NCBI GenBank assembly: GCA_036266155.1
Contig: DATANR010000279.1
Location: forward strand, 1-8,000
DNA: 8,000 nt
From: SIAJ01 sp036266155
GTDB taxonomy: Bacteria; Planctomycetota; Planctomycetia; Gemmatales; Gemmataceae
Direction: 5' to 3'
Every line of letters begins with the position of its first letter. The stretch's first letter is position 1. Shown here one piece after another: positions 1 through 6,833 of the stretch. Position numbers and translations under genes: made by a program. Below the pieces are notes generated by a model. It was not told the DNA's origin. It worked only from the letters and a program-made list of their open reading frames with translations, and ran no database searches.

Positions 1-3000
1 GAGGCGCATCTGCACGGCTGGCCCGACAAGCCGAAGACGCTCGACGATGCGGATACGATCGTCTTCGTTTCCAGCGGCTCCGATCGCAAGGAGAGCGATC
101 ATCCGCTGCTCGTCGGCGATCGGCTCGCGGTCATCGAGAAGCAGGTCAAACGCGGCTGCGGGCTGTGCCTCATTCACTGGTCGACATTTGTGCCGAAGGC
201 GAAGGCCGGCGACAAGATCCTCGATTGGGTCGGCGGCTACTTCGACTACGAGTCCGGCCTCGCGAAGAACGGCTGGTACTCGAAGATTCAAACCGTCACC
301 GTGCCGGCCACGCCGGGCCGGCACCCGATCACGGCGGGGATGACGAAGTTCGAAGTAAAGGACGAGTTCTACTACAACCTGCGCTTCCGCGAGAAGGACA
401 CGCAACTCGTTCCGATTCTCACGGTGCCCATGAAGGGCGAGGGCGAGCAGACGGTGGCGTGGGCGGTCGAGCGCAACACTGGCAGCCGCGGCTTCGGCTT
501 CACCGGCGGACACTTCTTCGAGAACTGGGCGACCGATTCGTATCGCAAGATGGCGCTCAACGCGATCCTCTGGACGGCCCATACCGAGGTGCCAGACGGC
601 GGCGTGAAGTCCGAGTTTCCCGGCGAACGCGAGATCGCGCTCGTCCCGGTCGGCAATTCGTCGCAGGTGCTGATCGTGACCGGGCACGACGGGCCGTTCC
701 ACGACTGGCGAGCGAACAGTCAACTCCTCAAGATCGCCATCGAACGTGACGGGCGGATGAAGTGCCGGATCGTCACCGATCCCGAGTTCCTGGCCCGCGA
801 GGACCTGCTCGGCTACGACCTGATCGTGCAGAACTACGTGAACTGGGAACGGCCCGCGATCACGGAAGCGGCACGCAAGAATTTGGTCAAGTATCTGGAA
901 GCGGGTCACGGCCTGGCGGTGATCCACTTCGCGAACGGGGCGTTTCATCCGTCGTTGCCGAATGCGAAGGATGCCGACTGGCCCGAATATCGGCAAATCG
1001 TTCGCCGCGTCTGGGATCACGGCAAGGGGCTGAGCGGGCACGACAAGTTCGGGCCGTTCAAGGTCGAGATCGCGGGCAAGCATCCGATCACCGAGGGGAT
1101 GCAGGCGTTCGATACAGTCGACGAGCTTTACTATCGCCAGCAAGGCGACCAGTCGGCCGAGGTGCTCGTCACCGCGAAGTCGAAGGACACGGGCAAGAAT
1201 GAGCCGCTCGCGTGGGCGTACCAGTACGGCAAGGCGCGCGTCTTTCAGACAGTGCTCGGCCATGCGGCCGAGTCGATTCGTGCCGACGGGCCGGCGACGT
1301 TGATTCGCCGCGGCGCCGCGTGGGCGGCCGGGTTCGAGTTGAAGCCGGAGAAGCCGGCCGCGGCGCCGAAGGCCGTCGAGAAACGGCTCGTGTTCGCGGA
1401 AGGCAAGTTCGGCAAAGCACTCGACGCCCGCGTGTTGCCGGCCAGCATCGAGGGCGACGACCGCTATCGCAAACCGCCGATCACGGTGGAATGTTGGGCC
1501 AAGCTCTTTTCGAAGAACAACTTCAACGTGCTCGTCTCGACCGATCCGAAGACGTCGGGCCAGCACTGGGAGATTTACACCTACGCGGGCAAGGGCGACT
1601 TTAGCGTGTACATGCCGGGCACGCTCCAGGGCGAGATTCGCAGCGGCGTCGAGGTCTGTGATGGTAAATGGCATCACCTCGCGATGTCGAACGACGGCAA
1701 GGCGGTGCGGCTGTTTGTCGACGGCAAAAACGTGAAGGAGCAGGCGATCGCATATCGGCTGGAGGGTAAGCCGGTGCCGGGGCCGTTGATGTTCGGCGGG
1801 GCATACGCGGGCGATCAGCATATTGGGTGTGATGGGTTGGTGGATGAGGTGCGGATCGCGAACATCGCGCGGGCCATTGGCGCTACGCCGCAAGCGGCAC
1901 TCGTGCGGGATGAACACACGATTGGGTTGTGGAACCTGGATGGTGACGAGGGCATCTCGGCCGACGCGAACTGGACGCCGCCGACACCGGATGTGACGAG
2001 CGAACCGTGGCAACGCGAGACCGACAAGGACTGGGTCGATAGCCGATTCCAGAAGACCGACACCGGCCCCTACCTGAATGCGACCATCGACTACGAGGGG
2101 CCGAAGGGCAAGGTGCGCTCGTACAAGGCGACGGCGATCAAAGTCGGCGACAAGGGCGAGGCGACGGTGCTCTTTGACCGCAACCAACTCCGCTTCGCCG
2201 CCGCGTGGACCGGCGGCTTCCTGAACCATTCGAGCCGGCGATTTGGATTGCTCAACACGCCGACGCCGAACGGGACGATGGTGTTTAGCACGTCGAGCAT
2301 CGCGGGGTGGGCGGATGAGAAGGGGAACTTCGAAAGTAGTTATCCGCCGACGGGGCCGTTGCCGAAGGAGTGGGCGAAGTTCAAGGGCGTGAATTTGAAT
2401 AGTAATCGGACGGTGCTGAGCTACACCGTGGGTAACGTTGAAGTAACCGAGTCGCCCCTTAGCCATAAAGTGCGCGACGACGTAGTCTTCATACGTTCGA
2501 TCGTTGTTGGTCCGGCGGGACGAGAACTGAAGACACTTATTGCCGAGTACGATTCGGGCACGACGCTGACCATAGATGGGAACGCAATCCGGGCAACTTC
2601 AAAATCGCGGCCCGAGAAAGCGTGCCACATCCTCATGGTCGGTGGTGCGGCGGACGGGAAATTGACACTCGAACCCAACGGGCGGGCGATCTTGACAATA
2701 CCTGCCGGAAAGGAGGTACGTCGAATAGCGCTCGTCTACGGAACCGCGGCGAATGGCGTCGATCTTGCGGCAGAAATGGAGGTTGCCCGCCGACTGATCG
2801 CACCTAATGGACCTGACATTCAAAAAAAGCCCGGCCCTGCCCGCTGGAACAAGCCCATCACCACCCAACTCGATCCCGGCAAGGACACCGGCGGGCCGTT
2901 TGTCGTCGACACGCTGCCGCTGCCTTACGACAACCCGTACAACGCGCTTTTCTTCGTCACCGGCGTCGACTTCCTGCCCGATGGCCGCATTGCCATCTGC

Positions 3001-4200
3001 ACCGCGCATGGCGACGTCTGGACCTGTAAGCAAACTGGCAACACGCTCAACTGGAAGCGCTTCGCGACGGGCTTGTATCAGCCGCTCGGCTTGAAGGTGG
3101 TCGATGGCAAGATCGTCGTCGCCGAACGTGGGCAACTCACTCGGCTGCACGACTTGAACGACGATGGCGAGGCCGACTTTTACGAGAACCTGAACAACGA
3201 CTGGCACACTGGTGGCGGCGAGCATTCGTACGACACGTGCCTCGAAACGGATCCGCAGGGCAATTTTTACTTGTTCAAGACCGGCGACGATCACACGCCG
3301 ACCGGCGGCTGCCTGCTCAAGATCGCCAAGGACGGCTCGAAGATGGAGATCTTTGCCACCGGCTTCCGCCATCCTATTGGGCTTGGCGTTTCGCCGGATG
3401 GCCGGATCAGCGGGGCCGACCAAGAAGGCAACTACATGCCGGTCACGCGTGTCGACTTTTACAAGCAAGGCGGCTTCTACGGCGACATGCGGACCCATCA
3501 TCGCCCCGTGCCGCCGACGATTTACGACGAACCGTTTATCTGGTTGCCCAAGGAAGCCGACAACTCGGCCGGCGGGCAAGTCTGGGTGCCGAAGGGCCAG
3601 TGGGGCGCGCTCGGCGGGCACATGTTGCACCTCTCGTATGGCCGATGCAAGGGCTATGCGATCCTCCCCGATGGCGACCGCTTCCAAGGTGCGGCCGTCG
3701 ACCTGGGCCTGACGTTCCTCTCCGGCTCGGCCCGTGCGCGTTTCAATCCGAAAGACGGCGACCTGTATGTGGTGGGCCTGCGAGGCTGGCAGACGGCGGC
3801 GCAGAAGGATGGTTGCCTGCAACGCGTGCGCTACACGGGCCAGCCGTATCCGTTCCCGGTTGGCTATCGCGTCGAAGCCGATAGCGTGTGGCTCACCTTC
3901 GATCAGCCGATCGACGTGAAGTCGCTCGATGACCTGACCAAGTTCAAAGTCGGCCGCTGCAACTATCGCTGGAGCGCCGATTATGGTTCGAAGAACTGGT
4001 CGGTACTTGATCCGAAGAAGGAGGGGATCGATTCGGTGAAGGTGACGGCCGCGGCACTTACGGAAGACCGCCGAACGGTGACGCTCACCCTCGCCGACAT
4101 GCGGGCGGCGATGCACATGAAGATCGAGTATGACGTGCGCTCGGTGAGCGGGACGCCGCTCAAGGGTAGTGTGTACACGACGATTCGGGAGTGGAAGTGA
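1..4200 (+). CDS. Giant ThuA-ThuA-LamG-DUF6797-propeller protein (5' end missing)
   Basis: The frame is open from base 1 to the TGA at 4198-4200 (1399 codons). No stop or convincing start precedes the GTG at 190, and the residues before it (ADTIVFVSSGSD, then GCGLCLIHWSTF) are good ThuA-like sequence, so the true start and any signal peptide lie upstream. Counting codons from base 1, the regions are: ThuA/GATase-like domain 1 (about 1-215); a second ThuA-like domain (about 222-446, beginning VLIVTGHDGPFHDWR); a LamG/concanavalin-like domain (about 462-650, with KWHHLAM, LFVDGK and LVDEVRIANIAR); a DUF6797-like region (about 668-930, with VLFDRNQLRFAAAWTGGF); a beta-propeller like those of sugar dehydrogenases (about 982-1282, with FLPDGRIAI, FRHPIGLGVSPDGR); and a C-terminal beta domain (about 1288-1399, with NYRWSADYGS). 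Family knowledge suggests an exported carbohydrate-related protein. I see no CXXCH heme motif, although relatives often carry a cytochrome c domain. The reaction and substrate are unknown. Codon use changes sharply at about 2435-2830. Confidence 0.5.
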   Translation, partial: EAHLHGWPDKPKTLDDADTIVFVSSGSDRKESDHPLLVGDRLAVIEKQVKRGCGLCLIHWSTFVPKAKAGDKILDWVGGYFDYESGLAKNGWYSKIQTVTVPATPGRHPITAGMTKFEVKDEFYYNLRFREKDTQLVPILTVPMKGEGEQTVAWAVERNTGSRGFGFTGGHFFENWATDSYRKMALNAILWTAHTEVPDGGVKSEFPGEREIALVPVGNSSQVLIVTGHDGPFHDWRANSQLLKIAIERDGRMKCRIVTDPEFLAREDLLGYDLIVQNYVNWERPAITEAARKNLVKYLEAGHGLAVIHFANGAFHPSLPNAKDADWPEYRQIVRRVWDHGKGLSGHDKFGPFKVEIAGKHPITEGMQAFDTVDELYYRQQGDQSAEVLVTAKSKDTGKNEPLAWAYQYGKARVFQTVLGHAAESIRADGPATLIRRGAAWAAGFELKPEKPAAAPKAVEKRLVFAEGKFGKALDARVLPASIEGDDRYRKPPITVECWAKLFSKNNFNVLVSTDPKTSGQHWEIYTYAGKGDFSVYMPGTLQGEIRSGVEVCDGKWHHLAMSNDGKAVRLFVDGKNVKEQAIAYRLEGKPVPGPLMFGGAYAGDQHIGCDGLVDEVRIANIARAIGATPQAALVRDEHTIGLWNLDGDEGISADANWTPPTPDVTSEPWQRETDKDWVDSRFQKTDTGPYLNATIDYEGPKGKVRSYKATAIKVGDKGEATVLFDRNQLRFAAAWTGGFLNHSSRRFGLLNTPTPNGTMVFSTSSIAGWADEKGNFESSYPPTGPLPKEWAKFKGVNLNSNRTVLSYTVGNVEVTESPLSHKVRDDVVFIRSIVVGPAGRELKTLIAEYDSGTTLTIDGNAIRATSKSRPEKACHILMVGGAADGKLTLEPNGRAILTIPAGKEVRRIALVYGTAANGVDLAAEMEVARRLIAPNGPDIQKKPGPARWNKPITTQLDPGKDTGGPFVVDTLPLPYDNPYNALFFVTGVDFLPDGRIAICTAHGDVWTCKQTGNTLNWKRFATGLYQPLGLKVVDGKIVVAERGQLTRLHDLNDDGEADFYENLNNDWHTGGGEHSYDTCLETDPQGNFYLFKTGDDHTPTGGCLLKIAKDGSKMEIFATGFRHPIGLGVSPDGRISGADQEGNYMPVTRVDFYKQGGFYGDMRTHHRPVPPTIYDEPFIWLPKEADNSAGGQVWVPKGQWGALGGHMLHLSYGRCKGYAILPDGDRFQGAAVDLGLTFLSGSARARFNPKDGDLYVVGLRGWQTAAQKDGCLQRVRYTGQPYPFPVGYRVEADSVWLTFDQPIDVKSLDDLTKFKVGRCNYRWSADYGSKNWSVLDPKKEGIDSVKVTAAALTEDRRTVTLTLADMRAAMHMKIEYDVRSVSGTPLKGSVYTTIREWK

Positions 4201-4211
4201 TTCGTCGGCGA

Positions 4212-4299
4212 TTTGGAGTGCTGCGGCTTGACGCAGCTTTCTTTCTTTTTCGACCGCTCACAAAAGAAAGAAAGCTGTGTCAAGCCACAGCACTCCAAA
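4212..4299. repeat. Long palindromic hairpin element between convergent genes
   Basis: Two 38-nt arms (4212-4249 and 4262-4299) are reverse complements except at two positions, one of which still forms a G-U pair in RNA. The loop is 12 nt (4250-4261). The inner ends of the arms are a TTTCTTTCTTTT run and its complement. The element starts 11 nt after the stop of the plus-strand gene and ends 4 nt before the last base of the minus-strand kinase gene, so it lies at the 3' end of both. It may terminate both transcripts or protect their 3' ends. The length, near-perfect symmetry and lack of a following U tract suggest a dispersed REP- or MITE-like repeat rather than a standard intrinsic terminator. 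Confidence 0.5.
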
Positions 4300-4303
4300 G
4301 TAG

Positions 4304-6001
4304 TCACTGACTGCCGCCCCGAAAGCGCCGCAGATAGAAACCGTGGAAAAGCATATTGCTCGTCATCAGCGCCCCGGCTTCCAGCGGCGCGAGCGACAGG
4401 TCGAGCGTCATCAGGACAGCCACCACATAAAAGACGGTGGCCACGACGTACATGACGCCGGCCATCGTGGTTTGCGACATGATTGACGTGGCGGTCACGA
4501 TGACCATGAGCGGAACGATCACCAACAAATCCGACGGGTGATCCATGCGGATCGTGAACGCGACGACGAACATGATCAAAAAGCTGGCAATTACGTTGTT
4601 GACCCACACGGCACGGTAGTGGCGTCGTTGCGGGCCGGGGATCTCGCGCAGCGTGCTGCTGTTCGACAGCACCAATACGCCGACGCTAATGACGACCACG
4701 GTCAACAAAGTGCTGAGCGCGACGTACGGATAGTACGACTCGCCGCCCCAGCCGATGCGGACGATCGACTGGACGAGGATCGGCCAGGGGCTCAACCACA
4801 GCGACGTGGTGCCGAAGCGATGGACGCGTGAATCGAATTCGGTGCGGCCGAGCAAGCGGGCGAGCTGGGCGGCGATGCCGTCCTCCTGAGCGTGGATCGG
4901 TTCGTTTGACAAGAAACGTCGCAAATCGTCGGCCAAATCGCCGGCGGACGCGTAGCGTTTGCGCGGCTCCCGTTCCAGGCATTTCAGGCAAATGGTTTCC
5001 AGGTCGCGCGGGACCCGAGCACGCAAATGCCGCGGCGCCACGGGCTCGCCCTTGCGGACCAACTCCAGCGTCTCGAGCAAACTTCCAGCCCGGAACGGCG
5101 GCCGGCCGGTCAGCAACTCGTAGAGGATCGCCCCGAGCGCATAAATGTCCGCCGCCGGTCCGATGGCCTTCACATCACCCATCGCCTGTTCCGGCGGCAT
5201 GTAGTTCGGCGAGCCGAGGATGGCCCCCGTTTGCGTCTGCCCTCTGTCGACGTCGAGCCGCTTGGCGAGGCCGAAGTCGGCCACCTTCGGACAGATGTCA
5301 GAAGTCAGAGGCCAGACGTCAGTATTGTTTGCCGAGGTTGACACTGACCTCTGACCTCTGGCTTCTGACCTCTGGATCAGGATGTTCGCCGGCTTCAAAT
5401 CGCGATGCACAATGCCATTCTCATGTGCGTGGCGGACGGCGTCGGCGAGCGGGAGGATTAACTCGGCGGCGCGGCGGGGGTCGACACCGTCGCCGGTGAG
5501 CTGGGCCGCGAGCGAGCCACCGGGGACATATTCGAGCGCGAGAAACGGCCGGCCGGCCGCTTCGCCGATTTCGTAAACCTGGACGATATTCGGGTGCTGA
5601 AGCTGGGCCGCCGCCTCAGCCTCGGCACGGAAGCGCGTTCGTTCGCCATCCGTCGCGGCCGACCCGCTCAGGATCATCTTGAGTGCGACCGTGCGATTCA
5701 GCGTCTTGTGTCGAGCCTTGTAAACGACGCCCATGCCGCCGTGGCCGATCACTTCGAGGATTTCGTAACCCTCGACCACGGGAATCGTCGGCTTGGCCGG
5801 TTCGTTCGTCGTCGGCCCCACGACGGTGGACGGCTGCAACATCGCCTCGATGCGCTCACGCTTGCGGATGCGCTCACGCAGGCGGTGCTGCATGTCGGAA
5901 TCGTCGGGGCACAACTCCTCCACCGTGGGCGGCCGACCGGCGCGGCGGCGCTCGTCCCATTCAAGGAGCAGGTCCATCAGTCGATCGTCTACGGGGGCCA
6001 T
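4304..6001 (-). CDS. Membrane-anchored Ser/Thr protein kinase (PknB-like)
   Basis: This 565-residue protein is an Hanks-type serine/threonine kinase with a cytoplasmic N-terminal catalytic domain and a membrane-embedded C-terminus. Residues 1-60 form the charged helical leader common in planctomycete kinases (WDERRRAGRPPTVEELCPD). The kinase domain spans about 79-365: glycine loop GHGGMG (86-91), ATP-binding Lys108 in VALK, catalytic loop HRDLKPAN (199-206, Asp201), DFG (242-244), PPE in place of APE (269-271), and the conserved Asp285. All key catalytic residues are present, so it should be active. Residues 210-237 are an insert encoded by a palindromic repeat and match no kinase consensus. 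Hydrophobic segments near 423-446, 466-484, 491-509 and 512-534, with a weaker one at 539-557, indicate four or five membrane spans and no large extracellular sensor domain. The ATG at 6001 is preceded by GGAAG with 5-nt spacing. The gene follows the ECF sigma gene by 36 nt, so the two are probably cotranscribed. Confidence 0.5.
   Translation of the reverse strand: MAPVDDRLMDLLLEWDERRRAGRPPTVEELCPDDSDMQHRLRERIRKRERIEAMLQPSTVVGPTTNEPAKPTIPVVEGYEILEVIGHGGMGVVYKARHKTLNRTVALKMILSGSAATDGERTRFRAEAEAAAQLQHPNIVQVYEIGEAAGRPFLALEYVPGGSLAAQLTGDGVDPRRAAELILPLADAVRHAHENGIVHRDLKPANILIQRSEARGQRSVSTSANNTDVWPLTSDICPKVADFGLAKRLDVDRGQTQTGAILGSPNYMPPEQAMGDVKAIGPAADIYALGAILYELLTGRPPFRAGSLLETLELVRKGEPVAPRHLRARVPRDLETICLKCLEREPRKRYASAGDLADDLRRFLSNEPIHAQEDGIAAQLARLLGRTEFDSRVHRFGTTSLWLSPWPILVQSIVRIGWGGESYYPYVALSTLLTVVVISVGVLVLSNSSTLREIPGPQRRHYRAVWVNNVIASFLIMFVVAFTIRMDHPSDLLVIVPLMVIVTATSIMSQTTMAGVMYVVATVFYVVAVLMTLDLSLAPLEAGALMTSNMLFHGFYLRRFRGGSQ
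5292..5374. repeat. Palindromic heptamer-repeat insert within the kinase gene
   Basis: Arms of 32 nt (5292-5323 and 5343-5374) are inverted copies matching at 28 of 32 positions, with a 19-nt loop (5324-5342). Each arm is itself a tandem array of a degenerate 7-bp unit, CAGAGGT-like: on the plus strand the left arm reads CAGATGT, CAGAAGT, CAGAGGC, CAGACGT, CAGT. On the coding (minus) strand it translates as kinase residues Gln210-Cys237, with peptides RSEARGQRS and DVWPLTSD. Other reading frames of the TCTGAC repeats contain TGA stops, so the frame used is one that stays open. It sits where kinases normally have only a few residues, between the catalytic loop and DFG. It is best explained as a repeat inserted into a functional gene. 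Confidence 0.5.
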
Positions 6002-6006
6002 GGGTG

Positions 6007-6011
6007 CTTCC
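6007..6011 (-). promoter_or_regulatory. Ribosome binding site of the kinase gene
   Basis: The minus strand reads GGAAG followed by CACCC and then ATG. The 5-nt spacing supports the ATG at 6001 as the kinase start. An in-frame stop at 6038-6040 rules out a much longer N-terminus. Confidence 0.5.
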
Positions 6012-6037
6012 GATCCGTTGCGATCTCGTCGTTCGTT

Positions 6038-6628
6038 TCACTCCGTGATTACGCCGTCGGCCATGCCGTCGGTCAGTTGTTCCGTCGCTTCGATCCAGAG
6101 GTAGCTGACTTTACGCGGGTGCAAGTTCATTAACCGTGCGACCTCGGCTTGCGGCAACCCGAGATAGTGATGCATCTCGAACACGCTCTTCTGATCCGCC
6201 GGCAACGCATCGACGCGGCGATGGAACTCGGTCCATTCAGCGAGACGAGCGGGGTCGAAGGTGCCGTCCGGCGGAGCGCCGCCGATGCCGCTCAGGCCAA
6301 CGGCCTCGCGGGCGACCTGCAAGCGATTCTTTTCGGCCATCGTCAGCAGCACCTGGCGAATCTTGTGGGCGGCCAGGCGAAAGAAATCGGCGACCGTGGG
6401 CGGATCGGCGGTTTCCATCGCCTGGGCCAACTTCAGCCAGGTTTCGTGGACGATGCTGTCGAGTTCGTGCCGGCTCCGCAAAGCGGGGAACGACTCGTTG
6501 AAGATTCGCGCGGCGAGGCGCCGTAACCGTTCACAAGCGCGTTCGAGCAATTCGTGCCGGGCCGATCGGTCGCCGGCGAGCGCCCGGTCGATCAGCCCTT
6601 GTAACAGTACGGTCGCGTCGTCGCTCAT
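6038..6628 (-). CDS. ECF-family RNA polymerase sigma factor (planctomycete type)
   Basis: The 196-residue protein has the two-domain layout of an extracytoplasmic function sigma factor. Region 2 covers about residues 12-103 (core-polymerase and -10 contacts; LRRLAARIF, DSIVHETWLKLAQAM, FFRLAAHKIRQVL). Region 4 covers about 132-186 and ends in the -35-binding helix-turn-helix (ALPADQKSVFEMHHYLGLPQ, then AEVARLMNLHPRKVSYLW). The linker 104-131 is poorly conserved, as expected. The length is normal for the family. ATG 6628 is the only good start: an in-frame stop lies about 37 nt upstream, and no Shine-Dalgarno sequence is visible, so translation may be leaderless. The sigma gene leads the unit and the kinase follows. 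No anti-sigma factor gene is seen next to it, so control may run through the kinase, as proposed for planctomycete ECF groups paired with Ser/Thr kinases. Target promoters cannot be predicted from this window. Confidence 0.5.
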   Translation of the reverse strand: MSDDATVLLQGLIDRALAGDRSARHELLERACERLRRLAARIFNESFPALRSRHELDSIVHETWLKLAQAMETADPPTVADFFRLAAHKIRQVLLTMAEKNRLQVAREAVGLSGIGGAPPDGTFDPARLAEWTEFHRRVDALPADQKSVFEMHHYLGLPQAEVARLMNLHPRKVSYLWIEATEQLTDGMADGVITE

Positions 6629-6636
6629 GAAGGGAG

Positions 6637-6668
6637 ATTTTAGGTGAAACGGCGACAGCGACGTTCAA
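6637..6668 (-). promoter_or_regulatory. Possible promoter of the sigma-kinase unit
   Basis: On the minus strand, TTGAAC (6668-6663) and TAAAAT (6642-6637) resemble -35 and -10 boxes, but the 20-nt spacer is longer than the usual 16-18 nt. Transcription starting about 7 nt after the -10 box would begin almost at the ATG at 6628, which fits the lack of a Shine-Dalgarno sequence. This is a weak prediction. Confidence 0.5.
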
Positions 6669-6678
6669 GACCCGCATT

Positions 6679-6747
6679 GTAGCTGGATTCGTGAGAATTC
6701 AGTTCTTGGCCCTCACGAGCGAACTGAATTCTCACGAATCCAGCTAC
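6679..6747. repeat. Perfect 27-bp inverted repeat between divergent genes
   Basis: Arms at 6679-6705 and 6721-6747 are exact reverse complements (27 of 27), separated by a 15-nt loop. Each arm contains a GAATTC. The element lies between two divergent genes, so it cannot terminate either of them. It is also too long and symmetric for a typical operator. A dispersed palindromic repeat (REP- or MITE-like) is the best reading, but copy number cannot be judged from one window. It lies just upstream of the possible sigma-gene promoter and could affect it. Confidence 0.5.
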
Positions 6748-6770
6748 GAAAGCTGCGGCTTGATTTTTTT
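6748..6770 (+). repeat. Probable remnant of the 4.2-kb palindrome family, followed by a T run
   Basis: Bases 6752-6763 (GCTGCGGCTTGA) are identical to 4220-4231 in the left arm of the palindrome near 4.2 kb. The preceding GAAAGCTG also matches that palindrome's right arm (from about 4268). The segment is followed by seven Ts. It may be a collapsed copy of the same repeat family. A 12-base match could still arise by chance. Confidence 0.5.
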
Positions 6771-6796
6771 CGAGAATCTTTGTCTGAAACCGGCAC

Positions 6797-6817
6797 ACAC
6801 CTAGCTTGGTTAGGTGT
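6797..6817. promoter_or_regulatory. 21-bp dyad, candidate operator of the HlyD-family gene
   Basis: The sequence is ACACCTA, a 7-nt spacer, then TAGGTGT: a perfect 7-bp dyad. It ends 5 nt before the AGGAG ribosome binding site. A dimeric repressor such as a TetR- or MarR-type protein binding here would block an efflux operon, which is a common arrangement. An RNA hairpin affecting ribosome access is the alternative. No regulator gene is visible in the window. Confidence 0.5.
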
Positions 6818-6822
6818 CAAAC

Positions 6823-6827
6823 AGGAG
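6823..6827 (+). promoter_or_regulatory. Ribosome binding site fixing the HlyD-family start
   Basis: AGGAG followed by a 6-nt spacer and ATG at 6834. This strong site decides against the in-frame TTG at 6780, which has no comparable site and would place the dyad and this ribosome binding site inside the coding region. Confidence 0.5.
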
Positions 6828-6833
6828 CGCACC

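Noticed and set aside
2599..4116. A 505-codon open frame on the minus strand
   Set aside because: It lies opposite the giant gene, whose plus-strand protein has recognisable domains. The minus-strand translation is rich in Arg, Ala and Val with no recognisable motif, as expected of an antisense shadow in GC-rich DNA.
190..4200. The GTG at 190 as the start of the giant gene
   Set aside because: The frame is open back to base 1 and those 63 codons encode good ThuA-like sequence, so the gene begins upstream of the window.
4212..4299. A classical rho-independent terminator
   Set aside because: The stem is far longer than usual and no U tract follows it on either strand, so it was called a repeat with possible terminator activity.
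4213..4455. A small plus-strand open frame starting in the palindrome
   Set aside because: It translates the hairpin arms and then runs antisense to the kinase membrane region, with no family resemblance.
5292..5374. A CRISPR array because of the regular short repeats
   Set aside because: The 7-bp units have no spacers, are inverted around a loop, and are translated within the kinase.
6760..6788. A sigma-70-type promoter (TTGATT and a TCTGAA-like -10) for the HlyD-family gene
   Set aside because: The -10 match is poor and the region is T-rich by virtue of the seven-T run, so the match is not convincing.
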